DNA from: Pristionchus mayeri
Lineage: Eukaryota; Nematoda; Chromadorea; Rhabditida; Neodiplogasteridae
Assembly: GCA_036245805.1 (NCBI GenBank)
Contig: BTRK01000006.1
Span: 23,716,365 to 23,780,364, forward strand
DNA length: 64,000 bases
Direction: 5' to 3'
The notes under the pieces were generated by a model, which did no database searches, was not told the origin of the DNA, and saw only the letters and a program-made list of their open reading frames with translations. A program made the position numbers and the translations under genes. Shown one piece after another: positions 1 to 11,624 of this stretch; the stretch's first letter is position 1; each line of letters begins with the position of its first letter.

Positions 1-170
1 AGGGAGGGCGTCTATCGTTCCGTAACCAGTCTCCCATCAACCAGCGACACTACTAAGGTGAATATTTTGGGCTGTAACTTACTTCGTGAATATTATAAAA
101 ATTGTGAGCATTTTTTATATGAATTCTTAATATTGTACTCTTATTACTGACAATACTCATACTTGTGAGG

Positions 171-1204
171 ATGAAAGTAGAGAATGCATTTGAGGTCGTC
201 TTCCCCCTCACTTCCCATGTGGAGGAACAACGATTCGTGACTTCAGCCAGTATCAGATTGGAGAAGAGTCTTCCCACTCCTGAGACTACTATGGAAAGGC
301 ACACTGGAGTAGGGAACTTCTCCGAAAGAATGTACAATGAGTGACTCGTTCAGATGAGAAGAGAGTATGAATCGAGTGTCGATCCGTCCCTCCACTGGAT
401 TCCCTCTTCGATTCCAGTGGAGAGAGTGACGATGAGGAAGAGATCTCGATCTGAAGGACCACTCGGATTACTCGAAGATGTGATGATGAGGGAAGAACAG
501 GGTGAGCACGCACTGAATCAGAGCAATCAAATACAGTATTCGGAATGCATTGATCGATTTGAACTGAAAGATTTTTTAAAAGGATAAATGCATGTTTAGA
601 ATTGTGTGATACTCGCAACTACCGCATGAGCTGGCATCCTTCCTCGGTACGAACTGATCTGGAAGACAGAGGATATCGAGGACACGAGGAGAGAATTAAC
701 GGTGAGGATGAGCAACTTATGAAGTCATCGAACGGATGCTCTCAGGATCACTGACGACGACAGTTCGAGTAGCTGGATATTCATCGCCCAAGAGTGGAAG
801 AAGCAGAGAAGGAAGAGAAAGGAGGAAGAAGGTAGAGAAGGAAGTGAATGGGGAATGCATCTTCATTCAACTGATGCGATATTACGGCAAAGTGACCGGC
901 CCTAGTTCTTTTCAACAGATTGACTCACAATATATTCAAATGAAGGAACAAAGAAAGAAAATGTATTGTAGATCATTCGCAAGTCTAGAAATTCGATGTC
1001 ATCGTCGACTTCGAATGGGGAATCGACGTCGACGAGACCAGACGAGGAGGAAATGCTTGAGGTTGTTCAGAAATGGACAACTAATGAAGAACAACAATTT
1101 TCTTTAGGTGGAAGTGACGAAAAGACACATCATCTTGCGAGGTTCCTACAATCTCGTCGTTTCCAAGGTTTGTAATCGAAATTTTCCTTTGTGAAAGCAT
1201 AATC
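171..1204 (+). other. Unresolved exon-like segments at window edge
   Basis: Several short open stretches on the + strand look like exons of one or more genes that may start before the window. The first runs from an ATG at 171 to a stop at 347 (58 codons). A second, at about 354-526, is rich in Ser, Arg and Glu. A third, at about 980-1170, is Ser/Thr/Glu-rich and ends at a GT donor. I could not join these in phase with each other or with the aminotransferase exons downstream. They may be N-terminal exons of that gene or a separate upstream gene. No domain was recognised. Confidence 0.25.
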
Positions 1205-1273
1205 GTACCTCATTTTAATTATAAGAATGTATAAATATTAGCATTCTTGATTTTTGAGAGGTGTGAATTGCAG

Positions 1274-4200
1274 GAGGAACCCCTGGGTGTTCTCCTTCTT
1301 TCTCTCTCCGATGGTCAGCCAATCGTCCCCGCTGCTCTCGATTTCTCAGTCCTTCCCAAGCTGAAGAGACTCCTGAGGGAATGCATGACAAGAAGAGCGA
1401 GGAGGTTAGAATACATTTGAGCATGAAAGTGTAATCACGCATTCATGACCAATCGAACGGGTGAACAATTGAACGAAATAAGTGGATGAAATATCATACA
1501 TCTTAATTTTTTAATCGGGAACATAATGTATAATGTGTTGTTCGCTATGCATCTCTTTGTATTTTACCCAATCAGAATACTCGTGCCCCCCTTCATCTCC
1601 CCTTGCAGTGTGAGTATCCTCTCATCTCGTGGTGCATCTCTCCTCGAGATCTCCGATCCTGCCAACGAGAATATCAAGACTGTCTCTTCCGATCTCTTCC
1701 ATCCCATCAACAATCCAAGAGTGAGATCCACGTTTCAAACTTTTGATCCAAGTATAAATGTATAACAGGGGAAGGTGAATCTGTGCACTGCTGAGAATCG
1801 AGTTTGCGAGAAGGAAATGAGCAAGAAATTAGAGGTGAGCTCACTCTCAGCAAAATAGTTCATTTAGTGTAATTTAAAAACTTTATGGAAGGTTTCAATC
1901 TCTATATGGAAAGGTTGATACGAAAATAAACATATTATAGGAGATTCGTTTCCATCCCGACTCCCATCGATGGATGCTTCGATATACTGGACCAGGAGGA
2001 ATCAAGGAGTTAGTAACATTAAACTTTTCCTGTTCATTTAGTAGAGAAAATACATGAAAGAAAAAGGAAAATCAATAATGTAATTGGTTTATTTGCAGGA
2101 CTAAGTCGTCTCTGGTGACTCACTTCTCCTCCCTCCTCTCCGTCTCCATCGACGAGGACGAAGCCCTCCTCCTTCCCTCTTGCACTGCTGCTTATGACGT
2201 CCTCTCCCATCTATGCTGTGATCCCCACGGTTAATGATTATTCCTATTCGAACACGTTTTATATTTTTCACAAGCAATTTTTTACCCAAATCCAGTAAGA
2301 TCATTCTCTGTTCAGACGTGATCCTCACTCCTTCTCCCTTCTATGCTCGCATCAAGAACGACTGTGCGGAGAGGAATGAGTGCAGAGTGGAAGCAGTCCC
2401 ATTGGTGAGAATACCTCTCTCATCCTTCTCACACTTCCTCCTTTCCAGGATATGGCCAATCCCGAACTTTTCGTCTCCGACTTCGAAAGGGAATTCGCCA
2501 CTTGGATGAGCAAGGTACGAACTAGTTAATTCATCCGCCAATCTTCATGGTTACCGAGATTTGACTGCTTCAAATGCTCTACCATTATCTCCCTTCTTTT
2601 CAGGGGGAAAGAGTTCGTGCGATCGTCCTTGTTAATCCTCACAATCCACTGGGGAATATCTTCAGTCGACACGAGATGATCAGTGTCTGTGAATGGGCGA
2701 TAAGGTAGAGAAGACGCGGCGCTTCTAGCGGAGAGTGGGTACCCCCCCCCCCCCCGCAAATTATGCAGATAATCAATTTTGGTATTTAAAGGAGGAGTAA
2801 ATGTAAACGCGCACCCGGTTGGAATATGTTTCACCTAGGGACGCACTCTCTTCAAGTCGCGTGATATCTCGCCTCCTTCCCTGAGCTTTCCCTGATCTGG
2901 CTCCCAGCCAACTAGCTATAACTCTGTTCAGAATGGAGATATCAATGTGAAAATTGAGGAGCTTCTTATCGTTGTGGAGCTATAGGCAGTGCATATAATA
3001 GCTTAAAAAATTGAATTTTGAGTTTACTCCTCCTTTAATTACGCATATTTAGAATTATGTAGATAACCAATTTTGAAGAGTAGTAGTTCAATTATGCAGA
3101 TAGTCGACCGTTCCAAAAGAGGATAGGAATGAAAAATAACTGGGATGGGAGGGGGAGGGGGGGTACCCACTCTCCGCTAGAAGCGCCGAAGACGCTGATG
3201 GGGAAGAACCATTGCGAGATTACTCGCTAGAATCAGATAAATGAGCATTGGCCAATTCAATTCCATTCCTGTACTTCTTTCCATTGCAGCAACGAGTTGT
3301 TCATAATCGTCGACGAGATTCTGGCGGGGACGATCTACGAGGGAAAGAACATCCAAGAGTTCCCTTCCATTCTATCTTTGAAGAAGGAGTTGAGCAAACC
3401 CGAGCAGCTGGTGTGGATGGGCAGTCTGAGCAAGGTAAACACTCATCTGTTCTTCAATCACTTTGACAACAGTGAAAACATGGCTTTTTCCTTGAGGACC
3501 TCGGCATTCCTGGCATCAAAACAGCTCTGGTCGTCTCTTCCTCGCCAGCAATCAGAGAAGCAGTGATGAGAATGGAGAATCTCGGATCTGTGCCCGCCCC
3601 CTCGCAAGCGATTGTCAACCAACTAATCAATGATAAGGGTGAGTCAATCAGATCTAAATCATCGTCGAAACAAATAAATCTTCTCGCTCTTTCAGCATGG
3701 TTCTCCTCGACCCTTACCTCCGTTCGTCGTCGTCTCCATTCTCACGCCAGATTCGTCGTCGATTCTCTCTCAGACATCGGAGTTCCTTCTCTCTTCCCTA
3801 AGGGAGGAATATGTCTCATGGCTGACTTCTCCAAGGCAAGACATCACAAGATCAGGCTTTTTTTATTTAAATAATAGTGTAAAACATGACCGACTCTTGC
3901 AGTTCCTTCCGTTAATTTCGAGTGAAGAGGAGAATTCTCTCCATCGACGATTCATCGATCACGGAGTTGTACTCACGAAGGTATCCGGGGCCAGAGCTGC
4001 ATCCATCACTCTTTGATCCTTGAGGGAGAGTCGACTGTGGCACCCAATCCAGGCTGGTTCCGAATCTCTTTCGGAGTACCCAAGGAGGAACTAGAACTGG
4101 GTAAGTAAATAAATGTTAGCATCCTTCATTTGAGTAACTACAATATCATGCTAAATTCTCTCCTAAGGTATTCGTCGTATCTACTCAACAATTGCGAGGG

Positions 4201-4361
4201 ATTCGAGGGTGAAGAGAGCGGTAGACTATGGGGGAGATTCGAATGGAACAAAGAGAGGTTCAATCTCCGAGTCTCCATCCATCTATCACCCTTCTTCTTC
4301 AGAGTGGCTCGTGTCGGAAGTTCGATCCACCAGTCCGGGGACAACCGTAGAGTCAGCCTAG
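1274..4361 (+). CDS. ACC-synthase-like PLP-dependent aminotransferase
   Basis: A fold-type I pyridoxal-phosphate enzyme of the 1-aminocyclopropane-1-carboxylate synthase-like group. In animals this group is usually not a true ACC synthase, and the substrate is unknown. Exons closing in phase are 1274-1404, 1609-1720, 1769-1834, 1941-2008, 2099-2229, 2316-2404, 2449-2514, 2604-2704, 3290-3434, 3497-3638, 3696-3835, 3903-3980, 4025-4100 and 4168-4361. Family landmarks appear in order: an early 'NLCTAENRVCE' motif, 'LTPSPFYARI', 'LVNPHNPLGN', the 'IVDEI' aspartate that contacts the pyridine nitrogen, and 'GSLSKDLG', whose lysine should form the Schiff base. The start is uncertain: exon 1609 has no Met, and the exon at 1274 joins it in phase but needs an upstream start. 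The intron after 3835 has a GC donor. The intron after 2704 carries a transposon remnant. Confidence is high in the family and low in the first exon. Confidence 0.85.
2718..3187. mobile_element. 470-bp TIR transposon (MITE-like) in intron
   Basis: A non-coding element in the intron between the 'NPHNPLGN' and 'VDEI' exons of the aminotransferase gene. Its ends are inverted repeats of about 28 nt, starting GGCGCTTCTAGCGGAGAGTG on the left with the reverse complement ending at 3187. A perfect 8-bp direct repeat, GAAGACGC, flanks it at 2710-2717 and 3188-3195. Inner sequences are also inverted, for example AAAGGAGGAGTAAA near 2790 against its complement near 3023, so the whole element can fold back. 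An 8-bp duplication fits hAT- or Merlin-type elements; ends starting GG are closer to Merlin, but this is inference. C and G homopolymers adjoin the two ends. Confidence 0.85.
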
Positions 4362-5621
4362 AGTGATGATCACGCTTCCTAGGTTGCTTCTTACTGTAAA
4401 ATTCCACAAGGAATCACCGCGCTTTCAAAGAATCACCTTCGAATCTATCTGTTCTATTAGTTTTCAATTTCGTTACTACTATAGCTAGCTTTTTCTAGTC
4501 AATGCATTTCCTCTTCCGTTCCACACTCACCAATCAGGTGGAAATGAGCTGAAATCGATGCATTTCCTTCCCCCATCACATTTTCTTCACTTATCGAGCT
4601 GACGCCTTTCCTACGGAGATTGTGTGCCTACTGTGATTGCGTACGACTACTCGAATAGTCGCGTTTCCTGAGAAGAGATAAAATTATTCTGAAGATACTT
4701 CACTTGGAAACAATTTCGTTCGAATTGCATTGCTTCTTCGTTGAAAACTCGTATTGACGTAATCCTAATAATACACACCGAAAATGGACATTCAGAGCAA
4801 CGGAATACTAGATACATGAAGAGAAGGAAATTCGTTCATAATCAGAGACATAGCTAGATTTAAGTTCTCTACCTCAAGTTATAGAGAATTAGATTAACTT
4901 GGCCTAACTCTGACGAATAGTTTACGTTTAAGGCGTGACATAGTTTGACATTAAGAAGTGACGATCATATGGAATTCATCCGTTTGTTTACTTCCTTCAA
5001 TCCCTTCTCTCTCCTTCTCTCTACAGATGACGTTTCATAAAGAGGAGAGCTCGTGGAAATGAAGAACTTGTCATATTTTGTTTGCATCGGAAGTCTTCAT
5101 TCTTGCACATCAAACTCTCTTGTCAGAAATATTATGATAAAATCGTGCGTGACATCACGAGCAAAGGGCAGCTTATAATTAATTTTGTTGTCTATCCGTA
5201 AAATGATATTTGCAAAAGATTAGTTGCTAGCGAAACTCGATTTTTCATGAAATTAAAATGAATTGTGCACACTATCTAATTGTAAAGGGAGCAGCAGTTG
5301 CAGTCTCTCCCCTTCCTTCCTTTGCTCTCTTCTCGTCGTCCCATGGAGGAGGGCTGAGAATACTGTAGAGAGGAGAGAAATACAGTGCTCATTTAGCTCT
5401 TCATTCGTTAAGAGACTACGGTGAGGAAATCAGTGTAAGATACAGCCGTGAACAGCGTATGACCAAGGGGGAAAAGTTCAAACTAAGCAGAACAGGGAAA
5501 ATGGTCACCGATGGGATATGGCACGAAAGAAAAGAAAAGACAACAAATTTCTCATACTCTTCACTTGTTCAGTAGAGACAATTGGAGCATCATTCTTTCT
5601 CACAAATAATTTCAAACCATT

Positions 5622-5666
<45 letters not shown>

Positions 5667-5690
5667 AGGATTGTTACCCTCTCTCCATTG
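4362..5690. other. Intergenic, with GA microsatellite
   Basis: No convincing coding exon is seen between the aminotransferase stop and the next exon-like sequence. The only clear feature is a (GA)n run at about 5627-5664. The interval probably holds the aminotransferase 3' end and the promoter of the next gene; no specific site can be named. Confidence 0.5.
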
Positions 5691-7042
5691 CTAGTTGTAT
5701 CCTCGAGTGCAAAATTCAGCAGTGTCCTGTCATCTTCTGACGTGGACTATCACCTCTCGTTCGTCACTCCTTCTCTCCTGAACACCCTTCCTATTCTGCC
5801 TCTCTACTACAATCCTGAGCAGAGGCTGGATGACTTCATTTTGTAGTAAATGTTTGCATGTAACATCAAGCCATCACAACAAGTTGTTATCATTGCAGGA
5901 GAGATTGGGGGATGGAAACAGGCGGAATTTCCCTCGTTCTTCCTCCCTCCTCTCTACTCATCATTCTCTCCTGCATTCATTGCGAATACTGATAGACTTC
6001 TTCCAACTTTATCAGTAATTAATTGCAGTCCTTTTTTCGGACATGTCTAAATCACGCTAGGAATTACAGTAAACGGTTTTAAATTGATATATAGCTTCCC
6101 AATCACTGATAACTATTTGAGAGATAAATGTGAGACTTTATTTAAATTTGTGATGTTGATTTCTACTTGTTCAAATATATTGAATGTTCGAGTTGTTCCA
6201 AATTTGATGTTTTTTTCAAGTTTTCAATCGTTTTTTTACAAATGAATAACTCTTCTTTACTCTTCTTTATAGGTACTTCTAAATGTGTGAATTGGAGGAT
6301 AGAATGAGTATCATGAAGAAGATTTAGAATGAAAATGAGGATGAGGAGAGGAAGTTAGTATGCATATAATTCATCCCACATCAGTCCTTTTCAATTATGA
6401 TGATCTTTCTTGTTTCACTGCTCACAATTCAAGCAACACCTTTTTGTTTCCAACTAATTCAAACCGTTCAGATTATGTGAAGTGGAGAAGGTTGAGGAAG
6501 AGGTCGAATCCTCTTCCTGCTTCAGTCTCCACTCATTATTCTCTGTCCGACGAGTCGCCTTCGATCCGCGTGAATTCTTTCCGTCCAGTCAGGTCGGTCT
6601 CTCAAATATTCTCCATCGCATAATGACCCTGATTCAGAAAGTAGATACTGGCCCCATTCTCGCGATGGTTCGATCTGCAATGAATGGAAGAGTTCCTGCT
6701 ATCCCTGAAGATGCAGTGGTAAATCTAACAGAGGAAGAGACGAGGAAAGTGAAGGAAGTCCTCCATCGGGCAATCAACATCTCAAATGAGTTCCTGAGGT
6801 GAGAGAATGGTTTGAATAACATTGATTTTTCCTTCCTTCCAGCCCTTACTCGATTCTCCGCATCCCCGGCCAATTTACTCACTACGAGCAAGGCCATGTC
6901 CGAGAGGTGCGCAGTTATGAACCACTCTCAAAGTGATCACTCAATCACAGGTTATCGCGAAGGCACACGCGCGAGCAAATCCTTTCGTGCTCGGAGAAAA
7001 AAAAGAATGAGGATATCTATGCAGAGAGAGAATGCTTACTAG
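5691..7042 (+). CDS. Unidentified gene, exons partly resolved
   Basis: Three exon-like open segments suggest a protein-coding gene. The first, at about 5691-5846, follows a TTGCTAG acceptor and encodes a Ser/Leu-rich stretch. The second, at about 5900-6016, lies between a CAG acceptor and a GTAATT donor. The third, at about 6482-6802, reads through 106 codons and ends in an amphipathic helical stretch (TEEETRKVKEVLHRAI) before a stop. The first two do not join the third in one unambiguous phase, so the product is not defined. I recognise no domain. Gene status is inferred from splice-like borders and codon-like composition only. Confidence 0.35.
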
Positions 7043-7506
7043 AATTATTTAAAATCTTTGCGTTCATTACCGAATAACGGGATTCCTAACGGTATTGTCC
7101 GTAGTGCCCCCGTTCACATTTTCAGTCCGATCTTATACCAATTCATATCGTTCATTGTGATTCACAGTGTAATTAAAGAGTTGTTATTAGATGTCAATCC
7201 TTCCGCGGGAACAGTATTTATTTAGCATTTACTAAGCAATGACTCAACATAACTGTTCAAAAGATCATAACCGCGGATCATAAAAGGTAAGAGGAGTAAC
7301 GGTCGTAAAGCAATTAGTGCGTGCCGTATCTGGAAGGGTGAGAGGAGGGAGTCTGATCGAGGACGGAAGCATCCAATCAGTTCCCCCTCCCTCCTCCCTC
7401 TCAACTTCATTCAGTGTACTCTCATTCCATGAGTGAGACCTTTCTCTCCCTCTCTCATTCCTCTCCTCTCACTCCACATGGGGATAATTAAATAAATATT
7501 TTCAGC

Positions 7507-10500
7507 ATGTTACCTAAAATTCCTGATTTGGAACATTATATCTTATTTGAATCCGAGTCGTCTACTAATGGAAACAAGAGGAAACCAGAGGACAACGAGC
7601 ATGTAAGAGATCTTGCCCACTCAACTACTCCTCATTATAGTTGAAGTCTAACCATAAATACTTTGAGTGCCCCGTTTCGAAACGACGAGCCATCTTTGAT
7701 ATCATCGATGAAGAATCCTTAGATGACGAGGCAAACTTCGATACTAACTTCGATTTGAATGATCCGGAGGTGATGAAGGTGAGTTGTCTATCTGATCCAG
7801 TCAACTACAGTACCGGAGAGTTGATCTTTCAAGAAAAACTCGTATTCGACATTGCATTCTCCTTTTCAGATGTTGAGTGAGAATGCGCCCGGCTTCTTCG
7901 GCCCCTCTTCTGGAAGAGCTCTCGATGGAGAGACTGCTGCTGATGATGGTTTCCCCTCTCCTGGAAGTGCTCTCGATGAAGAGACTGCTGCTGATGATGG
8001 TTTCCCATCTCCTGGAAGAGCTCTCGATGGAGAGACTCCTGCTGATTATGGTTTCCCATCTCCTGGAAGAGCTCTCGATGAAGAGACTGCTGCTGATGAT
8101 GCAGAGATTTCTGCTGGTGTTCCCCCTCCTCAGCCACTCCAACAATTGCAACAACACGATCTCCAGCCTGTGCACCCCATCCAGGTTAGAATTCACAATG
8201 TGCTATCATATATACCTGTAGAACGTAGTAATTAAAGAGAGTTCAACATATTTTGCAGCACGACAACTACAAGCAACAACAACAACAATATCAATGGGTT
8301 CCCCCGCAGAATGATCATCATCAACAGCAGCAGTATCAGTATCATCATCATCATCAACAGCAGCAGCAGTACCGTCATTATCATCATCATCAACAGCAGC
8401 AGCAGTACCATCATTATCATCATCAACAACAACAGCAGCAGCAGCAGTACCATCATCATCATCAGCAGCAGCAGTATCCAGTAATGCAGCCGATGCAGTA
8501 CTATCACTCCCACCATCAACAAGGTACGCTATTCACTCCCACTTCCTATATTCAGTTGTCTATCGATTCACTATAGTAAATACTCTGCAGGACACTATGT
8601 TGAGCCACGATGCCCCGCCCCTGTGGAGACTCCGCCCACTCCAAATACGGAAGTTGTTGATTGTGATATCCCTGAGAGTAAAAAGAAGAAGGTGGGAAAT
8701 AAGAAGAACGATGAGTATAATAAGATAAGTGGAGATTCCTCAATATTCGATGTCATCAAGAGTAATCTCGCACTCACAGGAGCAAAGAATATCACTGTAA
8801 GTTTGTGTTCAATTGATATTGCTGGTTGAATGAGAGGTTCTCAAGTGGAATGTTCAATTGAAGGTGACAGTTGATGAGATTCGTAGAAGGATGGCTGCGC
8901 CCGAGTGTCTCGATTGGAAAGAAGTCGCGCAATTGACTAGACAGTAAGAGCACACAATATTTTAATTTTATTAATGAAAACAATAAATTTTATGATATGT
9001 AAAATAATGGCTCAATTTCAGCGCGAAATTCAACTCGGTAGTCTTCCAGAAGAAACTGTTGGCAAGCGGATTGGATATAACTGAGAGGTCCTCTATCCGC
9101 ACTCTATCGACCATATCTGGACTCATCGAAGGTGGGCACTTTTATGAGATTGTCCATTGAATTCTCCTGACAAGCACAAAATTTCTAGTTCTTTTTTCAA
9201 ACAAGTACGGTAGTTGTGCATCGTGAACTGGTTTAATTGCAGCGGACGCTGTTGCACTGTCAAATGACTTTGTGAAGTTGATGTCCTCCGATCTCTCTCG
9301 GGACATCCTCTCAACCATCGCATTCCCTGCAGGAGACACCGATGTCGTTCCCCGTTCTACCCAATTAATGTGGGTATCACTGACGCACTTCGAGTGCATC
9401 GCATACAAAAGAGTCTTTTGAGAATAACCTCATTCCGTTTGTAGACAGCACCTCAATTGCGTCAAGGCATACTTGCTGTGTGCGGGTCGCCAGGGGAAGG
9501 ATCTCTCGACAGAGGAAGTGAACTGTCCTGACATCGCAGCTATTCGCGAGTTCAATCTTGTGAGTGTCTGATCAATACCGTAATCTCAATTACCGTACCT
9601 TTCTCGTCAGATAACACACGGATTCGGTCCTCTGGCAACAGTTGCGGTCATCGATATGCTCATGGGTATGCTGAAAATGAAATCGAAGAATATTCCCACT
9701 ACCGAAGAAGGTTTGTTCTCTTCATCAATCGAAATTCAAAGTGATCTTTGATCTTTGCAGTCTCCACTTGGAAGAGTGACTGTTGCTTGGAATCTCATTC
9801 CAATGATGACGTTATCTTCGAGAAGAATGTTCTCCCTCGTATCGGATACATCCATCCCATTACGGTTAGTTCTCGTTAGAAAATCGCCCTCCAATCTAAG
9901 TCTAGATATAGCTCTACAATAATGGAAATAGACTATGAACGTTGCTTAGTAGAGAAGAGAAGTTTTTCCATTCGTAGCAATGATGAATATTAATATTTGT
10001 ATATTTGAGGTGAGAGTGGGCGAACTTCGCAGGAGAGTCGACGGACCAGAGAAGATGAGCTCCTCCCATATGTGTGCATTCCTCAGAAAGTGAGCATTTC
10101 AGAAAATTAATTACCATTTCAATATCACAAACATTCAAGGACTAAATGTGCTCGGAAATTGGAGTTTCTACGTGATGAACTGAGCAAATTCGGAATAGTG
10201 ACGACTGAAAAGGGGAAGAAGGTTTGTACTCTTCCTCCCTCTTTTCACTACTCAAACATGTACTTGAATGGAATCTTCTTCTTCCAGGGTCTCCAATCCA
10301 CTTCCTGGAGTTCTCTCACTGAACGAGAAGCTATGGATCTTGCACGAGAGACTGGCAATGCTCTCTCCCTTCTTCCCATCTCCCAGAAGATCAAAGATCA
10401 ATCTAATCGCTGCCCCGAGATTGCTGTCTTAGTGAGTAAGATGGCGAGAAGGATCGAAGAAGCGATGAAGAGAGTGGGAGAGACTCCAGAAGAGGGAAGA

Positions 10501-10714
10501 GTAGAGACTTCCATCGACTATCACATCCTCAGATTCGCATTGGTGAGTGGAGAGAGAAGAGGAGAAGGGAATAATGCATTCAGTCTCAATCATGGTCGAT
10601 CTAAACGAGAACTAACAGTTGCAATTTCAGATCACTCATCACTTCGGTCACTCCTTCTTCGTCACTGTGATGCAATGGCTGCAGTCTGTCTGCTCAGTGG
10701 AAAGCAACTTATAA
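7507..10714 (+). CDS. AP-2 family transcription factor with two tandem AP-2 domains
   Basis: Fifteen exons join in phase into about 718 codons: 7507-7602, 7641-7778, 7870-8184, 8259-8523, 8591-8796, 8864-8943, 9022-9131, 9243-9369, 9445-9559, 9611-9710, 9761-9864, 10010-10089, 10140-10221, 10288-10542 and 10631-10714. The N-terminus is low-complexity: an acidic 17-residue repeat, then a Gln/His/Tyr tract, then a basic KKKK patch. The first AP-2 domain starts at 8864 (TVDEIRRRM, then PECL) and runs to 'FNLITHGFGPLA', the family's helix-span-helix signature. After a linker a second AP-2 domain begins with 'VRVGELRRRV' and ends with 'LITHHFGHSFFVTVMQWLQS'. The opening exon of each domain is exactly 80 nt with the same phase, which points to internal duplication. 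AP-2 proteins are nuclear and bind GC-rich sites as dimers; this protein could carry both halves. The second domain has no plausible start of its own. Confidence 0.85.
7910..8101 (+). repeat. 51-bp coding minisatellite, about four copies
   Basis: A tandem repeat inside the third exon of the AP-2 gene. The unit is 51 nt, encoding 17 residues of the form GRALDGETAADDGFPSP. It occurs three full times plus a partial copy, with small substitutions (ADD/ADY, DG/DE). Because the unit is a multiple of three, copy-number change keeps the frame. The acidic, Pro-containing unit resembles a transactivation-type disordered region (inference). Confidence 0.9.
8275..8480 (+). repeat. CAG/CAT/CAA trinucleotide tract (Gln/His/Tyr-rich)
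   Basis: The fourth AP-2 exon is largely CAG, CAA, CAT and TAT codons, giving runs of five to eight Gln separated by His-rich blocks. Such tracts are common in activation domains and are length-unstable. The complementary strand shows a spurious Leu/Met-rich open frame. Confidence 0.9.
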
Positions 10715-11624
10715 TTCGAATAACCTACCACTTTTTCGTGTATGCTGATTTAGATAATCCCGTAATATTACGATCGTTATTGTAATTCAATTATCGGCCG
10801 GTATATACTCAATGTGCTACTCAAAATCTCCATCCTTGATGTTCATTATCTTAAATATTGTATTGTGTGGACAGTATCTATAGATAAAAAGTGTGATAGA
10901 TCATTTGCTACAATTGAGTTTAATTTGAAATGGGAAAAAGGATAATCTCCTGAATCAAGAGTGTCGGCTGCACAGGCTAACACTAGATCTATCATTTACA
11001 TAAAATATCAGATTTCAATTGTACGTCTCGAGATAAGAAGATTCTCTAGTCAGATCACTGCTTCTTTTGAAATGCAGACTTTCTCTACCGGTTACAGAAG
11101 GAGGGAATACGAGTAATCTACAGAACGAAGTAAGTAATGCACAACCCTGGTGCACTCAAACACCAATTTCATATCTGTCATGTTCCGCCAAAGCAGAAAT
11201 GCAATATTCATGAATTTCCAGAAGTTCTTAAATATCACTCTATTGAGCTGATTGGAGTGGATGTTTGGGAGGACACAAATTGATCGCGGCAAGCTCGGGT
11301 TCACGCTCGTGATCTGTTTGGAGATCCTTTAGATTTTATTATCTCGCGCGAGCACTAAAATTAGGCCGCATTCGAACTCAGCTTAAAGGATTGCTGACCA
11401 TTAGAACAATTTGGCCGAGCTGATGCAGGAAATGAGCTTTTTATGCTCATCGAGCAACCCGCACTCTAGATTATACCGGACCGTTTTATGAGTGCGGAAG
11501 GAAGGAGAGGAAGGGGAGGGGAGACTCCGCCCATCTTGCACCCCCTCCAATCCCGTGACGTGTTTGAAACATCCCGGGGGGCCAATCGAGAGTTCACTTT
11601 CAATTTCTGCTACTTCCTCTGACG
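10715..11624. other. Intergenic between AP-2 and MLT-10-like genes
   Basis: AT-rich sequence with no exon I can support. It should contain the AP-2 3' end and the MLT-10-like promoter. A short + strand open stretch at 11492-11647 ends at a GT donor, but its phase does not fit the signal-peptide exon, so I treat it as non-coding or 5' UTR. Confidence 0.4.

Noticed and set aside
7910..8101. Regular repeat array that could suggest a CRISPR
   Set aside because: Direct tandem 51-bp units without spacers, in a coding exon of a eukaryote; a minisatellite.
7801..8522. Long minus-strand open frames opposite the AP-2 repeats, including a Leu/Met-rich one
   Set aside because: They are shadows of the trinucleotide and 51-bp repeats; the + strand reads as an in-phase AP-2 gene.
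10010..10714. Second AP-2 domain as a separate neighbouring gene
   Set aside because: No start codon or promoter-like gap, and the preceding exon joins it in exact phase; kept as one gene pending cDNA.
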